Assembly (NCBI GenBank): GCA_964625335.1
Contig: CAZVBE010000033.1
Coordinates: 1 to 17,442 of the forward strand
Reading direction: 5' to 3'
Source of the DNA: CAZGUG01 sp964625335
GTDB lineage: Bacteria > Bacillota > Clostridia > Ch29
DNA: 17,442 nucleotides
Numbering within the stretch: the stretch's first letter is position 1; every line of letters begins with the position of its first letter. The notes under the pieces are model-generated. The model was given only the letters and a program-made list of their open reading frames with translations. It did no database searches and was not told where the DNA came from. The position numbers and the translations under genes were made by a program. Below, piece after piece: positions 14,769 to 17,442 of this stretch.

Positions 14769-15100
14769 ATTTACATACTACCTCCTGTATATGAAAAGTC
14801 TTAAAGCATATGCCCATATCATCGGAAGCTATAAAGGTATGCTTCTTTTAAGGCGATACAGGATTAATATTTCCTGCCAAGGGAAATTTATTAGTTTCAC
14901 GTTGACAGATATTTATATATTGGTATATTTCAGGCTTTTGGTGATTGAAAAAAAAATAAAATTCAAAGGAGGAATCTGTGGATTTGTGAAGAATAAGTTT
15001 ATTACAACTAAAATGAAAACAGTTTCCATAATGTGAAAACACATATGCGGTTTTTGAAATTAAAGCATCAATTAATAATTAATTAAAGGAGATTTTCAAA
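14769..15100. other. Divergent intergenic region (cooS-like / iclR-like)
   Basis: 332 nt between divergent genes. On the - strand it holds the cooS-like ribosome binding site (14786-14781) and a start-stop ATG-TAA at 14776-14771. On the + strand it holds a near-consensus promoter (14902-14929) and a leader of about 165 nt with an isolated AAAGGAGG (about 14965-14972), followed only by GTG-initiated frames of 4 and 17 codons. The longer open frame at 14791-15036 has low-complexity, AT-driven content and starts upstream of the promoter, so I do not call it a gene. The last 40 nt are an AT-rich run before the iclR-like ribosome binding site. Confidence 0.6.
14902..14929 (+). promoter_or_regulatory. 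Sigma-A-type promoter of the iclR-like/ubiD operon
   Basis: Perfect -35 TTGACA (14902-14907), a 16-nt spacer, an extended TG at 14921-14922 and -10 TATATT (14924-14929). Transcription should begin near 14936, giving an untranslated leader of about 165 nt before the GTG at 15101. Confidence 0.7.
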
Positions 15101-15874
15101 GTGAAAGTGATAAAAAAGATTGTTTCGGTTTTGAATATTTTAAGTTATGAGGATGAACTGGGTGTGGCAGAGTTGGCGGACAAACTGAATATACCAGTGG
15201 CAACGGCCTACAGGATACTAAATGACCTTACTGAGGATAATCTGCTGGAAAAGGACAAGAACACAAAAAAATACAGACTTGGGTGGAGAATGGCACAATT
15301 TGGCGCTACCGCCCTTCAGCAGGAGCAGGCAAGGTTTTTTGTACCCTTAATAAGGCCTTACCTGAAAGAAATTAACGGGCAGACCCGGGAAACGGTTTTT
15401 TTGTCGGTTCTTAAAAATAAAAAGTTTGTGTGTATCGCAAAGGTTGATGGCAGAAGGAATGTGCGGTACTATGCGCAGGTGGGCAAGGAGCTGCCCGTAC
15501 CCGGTTCCGCGCCTGCTAAAATACTACTTGCATTCATGCCTGAGGCTGAACAAATTAAATATATGGGCAATATTAAATACATCCGATACACACCTGCCAG
15601 TATAAGCAGTGAAGATGAACTACGCGGGCAGTTTATAAGAGTTGTATCACAGGGTTACGCTGTTTGCGACAATGAGATTGAGATGGGAAGCAAAGCCATT
15701 GCAGTGCCAATTTTTGATGCAAGGGACAGAGTATTTGCAAGCATTGCCGTTATAGGCCCTGGCAGCAGAATAGATGAAGATTTTGATAACATATTGCATT
15801 CAATGCAGAAAGCCGCTTCAGAGGCATCGGAAGCTTTGAAGCTTCAGGGAGCATGTGTAAATATCACTTATTAA
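15101..15874 (+). CDS. IclR-family transcriptional regulator
   Basis: 257-aa DNA-binding regulator. Residues about 5-62 form the winged helix-turn-helix ('VAELADKLNIPVATAYRILN' spans the turn and recognition helix, ending in 'LGWRM'). Residues about 75-250 are the IclR effector domain, with 'RETVFLSVL', 'VPGSAPAKILLAF' and 'GYAVCDNEIEMGSKAIAVPIF' in the usual order, where aromatic or short-chain acids bind in known members. GTG start with AAAGGAGA about 9 nt upstream. Placed 46 nt before the UbiD-family gene on the same strand, it probably controls that gene and itself. Binding sites were not identified. Confidence 0.93.
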   Translation: MKVIKKIVSVLNILSYEDELGVAELADKLNIPVATAYRILNDLTEDNLLEKDKNTKKYRLGWRMAQFGATALQQEQARFFVPLIRPYLKEINGQTRETVFLSVLKNKKFVCIAKVDGRRNVRYYAQVGKELPVPGSAPAKILLAFMPEAEQIKYMGNIKYIRYTPASISSEDELRGQFIRVVSQGYAVCDNEIEMGSKAIAVPIFDARDRVFASIAVIGPGSRIDEDFDNILHSMQKAASEASEALKLQGACVNITY

Positions 15875-15920
15875 TTTCATTTAATTCTTAATATATACAA
15901 TTTGATGGGGAGGTAGAAGT

Positions 15921-17309
15921 ATGCCTTATAAAGATTTGAGGGAATTTCTAAAGGAACTGGAAAGAGAAAATGATTTATTTGTAGTGGACAGGGAAGTTTC
16001 TCCCAGCTACGAAATAGCTGCATTTACCAGGAAGACGTCTGATCTGGACGGCCCGGCCCTTATGTTTCCCAGGGTAAAGGGTGCACAAATGCCGGTCCTG
16101 GGAGGGCTGTACAGTACGAGGAAAAGGGTTGCCATGGCTTTGGAGTGTGATGAAGCTGACCTTATACAGGAGTATATAAAAAAAGAGCGTAAATTTTTAG
16201 AACCCAAGATGGTAGATGACGGCCCGGTGCATGAAGTAATATGGGAAAAAGACGATATAGACCTTCGGAAACTGCCTATTATAACCAATTTCGAAAAGGA
16301 TGCAGGGCCCTATATAACAGCCGGCGTTCAGATTGCCAAGGACCCTGTCACAGGAAGCAGGAATTCCTCCATGCACAGGATGCTGTACCTCGGTCCAAAT
16401 CTATTGACGGTTTATGCTCCAAAGGGACGTCAGCTTGGAACCATCATAGCCAGAAATGAGGACAACGACCAGCCTACTGAAATAGCAACGGTTATTGGAA
16501 TGGATCCGATTATACCTATTGCATCTCAGTGCAGGTCTCCCCTCGGGACCGATGAGCTGGGCATAGCCGGTGGAATGAGGGGAGAGCCGGTAGAAATGGT
16601 TAAATGTAAAACAATTGATGTGGAAGTACCTGCTACAGCAGAGATAGTTATAGAAGGACGAACCATACCCGGAAGGCGTGAAGGCGACGGACCCTTCGGG
16701 GAGTATCCGGGCACCTACAGTATGGTCAGGCAGGCACCGGTAGTAGAAGTGACTGCCATCACCATGAGGAAGGATGCCATATATCAAAATGTATTAACCG
16801 GTATGCCGATGACGGAAAATCATTGGATGATGGACCTTGCCGCAACCGCCATAGCATACCAGGAGGCTTACAAAATCTGTCCCGACATAAAAGGAATAAG
16901 AATGACACCCGGAGGAACGTCAAGGCATCATCTTGTGATATCTATCAGGAAAAGGCATGAATACGAAGCAAGGAATATTATAACTGCCTTACTGGCGGCC
17001 AATATAGGGATAAAGCTGGTGGTTGTTGTTGATGAAGATATAGATGTAAACGATATGCTTATGGTTGAATGGGCTGTTAATACAAGAGTGCAGGCCGAAA
17101 AGGACGTAATCATATTGCCGACCATGTACAGCCCGACCCTCGATCCATCGGCGCCCATGGCAAGGGCCAGTTCAAAAATGGGAATAGATGCTACCAAGCC
17201 GATTGAAGAAAATGAAGAATACCTTCCGGTCTATATCCCGGGACAGGATGAAGAGTATATAGAAAAAATGCTGAAAGACTTTATGAGGTCAAATAAAAAA
17301 GTGCGGTAA
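15921..17309 (+). CDS. UbiD-family prenyl-FMN-dependent (de)carboxylase
   Basis: 462-aa cytoplasmic enzyme, typical UbiD length. Family markers: 'SRNSSMHRMLY' with Asn148 (metal/phosphate site) and Arg153 (Arg of the E-R-E triad), 'AGGMRGEPVEMVKC', 'VPATAEIVIEG' (241-246 region), 'GDGPFGEYPGTY' (255-266) and C-terminal 'SKMGIDATKP'. In the triad the first Glu (before GPFG) is Asp256; the second is Glu261. UbiD enzymes remove or add CO2 on aromatic, heteroaromatic or unsaturated acids using prenylated FMN, normally made by UbiX; no ubiX lies in the window. GGGGAGG (15908-15914 region) precedes the ATG. The IclR-type neighbour suggests induction by an aromatic acid. Substrate unknown. Confidence 0.92.
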   Translation: MPYKDLREFLKELERENDLFVVDREVSPSYEIAAFTRKTSDLDGPALMFPRVKGAQMPVLGGLYSTRKRVAMALECDEADLIQEYIKKERKFLEPKMVDDGPVHEVIWEKDDIDLRKLPIITNFEKDAGPYITAGVQIAKDPVTGSRNSSMHRMLYLGPNLLTVYAPKGRQLGTIIARNEDNDQPTEIATVIGMDPIIPIASQCRSPLGTDELGIAGGMRGEPVEMVKCKTIDVEVPATAEIVIEGRTIPGRREGDGPFGEYPGTYSMVRQAPVVEVTAITMRKDAIYQNVLTGMPMTENHWMMDLAATAIAYQEAYKICPDIKGIRMTPGGTSRHHLVISIRKRHEYEARNIITALLAANIGIKLVVVVDEDIDVNDMLMVEWAVNTRVQAEKDVIILPTMYSPTLDPSAPMARASSKMGIDATKPIEENEEYLPVYIPGQDEEYIEKMLKDFMRSNKKVR

Positions 17310-17442
17310 AACGACTAATAACGAGAGGGGGCTTGATAAAGCACAGGTAAAACCAGTAAGTAAATACTAGGGGTTTATGGAATAAACAAAAAGAGCAGCG
17401 GTGTGATGTCAAGTGAAAACTGGAAAATATTTTAGGAATTCG
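17310..17442. other. 3' end of window without supported gene
   Basis: The 133 nt after the UbiD-family gene contain only very short frames (for example a 9-codon ATG frame ending near 17434) and no clear terminator hairpin. The next gene presumably lies outside the window. Confidence 0.5.

Noticed and set aside
14791..15036. 81-codon open frame in the cooS-like/iclR-like intergenic region
   Set aside because: It begins upstream of the strong promoter at 14902-14929, has no good ribosome binding site, and its translation is AT-driven with no family resemblance.
1..17442. CRISPR arrays, tRNA/rRNA genes, insertion sequences
   Set aside because: No regularly spaced direct repeats, no tRNA-like cloverleaf or rRNA stretches and no transposase were seen on reading both strands.

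Overview
The window looks like a chromosomal segment of an anaerobic Gram-positive bacterium, most likely Firmicutes/Clostridia (Peptococcaceae- or thermophile-like). I infer this from strong AGGAGG-type ribosome binding sites, several lipobox lipoproteins, heavy use of AGG (Arg) and ATA (Ile) codons, a Ni-CODH-family (CooS) gene, a UbiD-type decarboxylase and an IclR regulator. Species cannot be fixed from the sequence alone.

Region 1 (about 1-10594, all + strand, tightly packed) reads as one long operon for importing and processing an unidentified small cofactor or ligand. It encodes a small SUOX-fold lipoprotein, a BtuCDF/FecBCD-type importer (permease, ATPase, lipoprotein binding protein), a homologue of the archaeal tRNA-Ile2 agmatinylcytidine synthetase N-terminal kinase region (TiaS), a candidate ECF S component, a lipoprotein joining a SUOX-like domain to an alkaline-phosphatase-superfamily hydrolase, a third membrane-anchored SUOX-like protein, a complete ECF energising module (two ATPases and the T protein), a MobB-like GTPase with a Cys-rich C-terminal part, and a small protein-kinase-fold enzyme with an intact catalytic core. 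Overlaps of 4-14 nt (TTGA, ATGA, ATGA) join many of these genes. The second ECF ATPase has no usable ATG in frame at its natural N-terminus: either it starts at an AUA codon or one A of an A5 run is a frameshift.

Region 2 (10595-12846): a roughly 140-nt leader able to form mutually exclusive pairings ends in a terminator-like hairpin that buries the ribosome binding site of an unrecognised membrane-anchored protein gene (10773). An EamA/DMT exporter follows, then a perfect 10-bp hairpin shared with the convergent gene.

Region 3 (12855-14768, - strand): a CooS-family protein without CODH-type active-site residues. The C-cluster Cys295 equivalent is Glu and the catalytic His93 equivalent is Tyr, while all other cluster ligands and the Cys of the B cluster remain. 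The resulting ligand set resembles that of hybrid cluster protein (HCP), so it is probably not a CO dehydrogenase.

Region 4 (14902-17309, + strand): a near-consensus promoter, a long leader, an IclR regulator and a UbiD-family (de)carboxylase, forming a small aromatic- or unsaturated-acid module. The last 133 nt contain no gene I can support.

The best candidate for an undescribed system is Region 1. Its gene set (three SUOX-like surface domains, a surface phosphohydrolase, two importers, two kinase-like enzymes and a MobB-like GTPase) is consistent with capture, dephosphorylation, import and re-phosphorylation of a phosphorylated cofactor, possibly a pyranopterin. The substrate is inference only.
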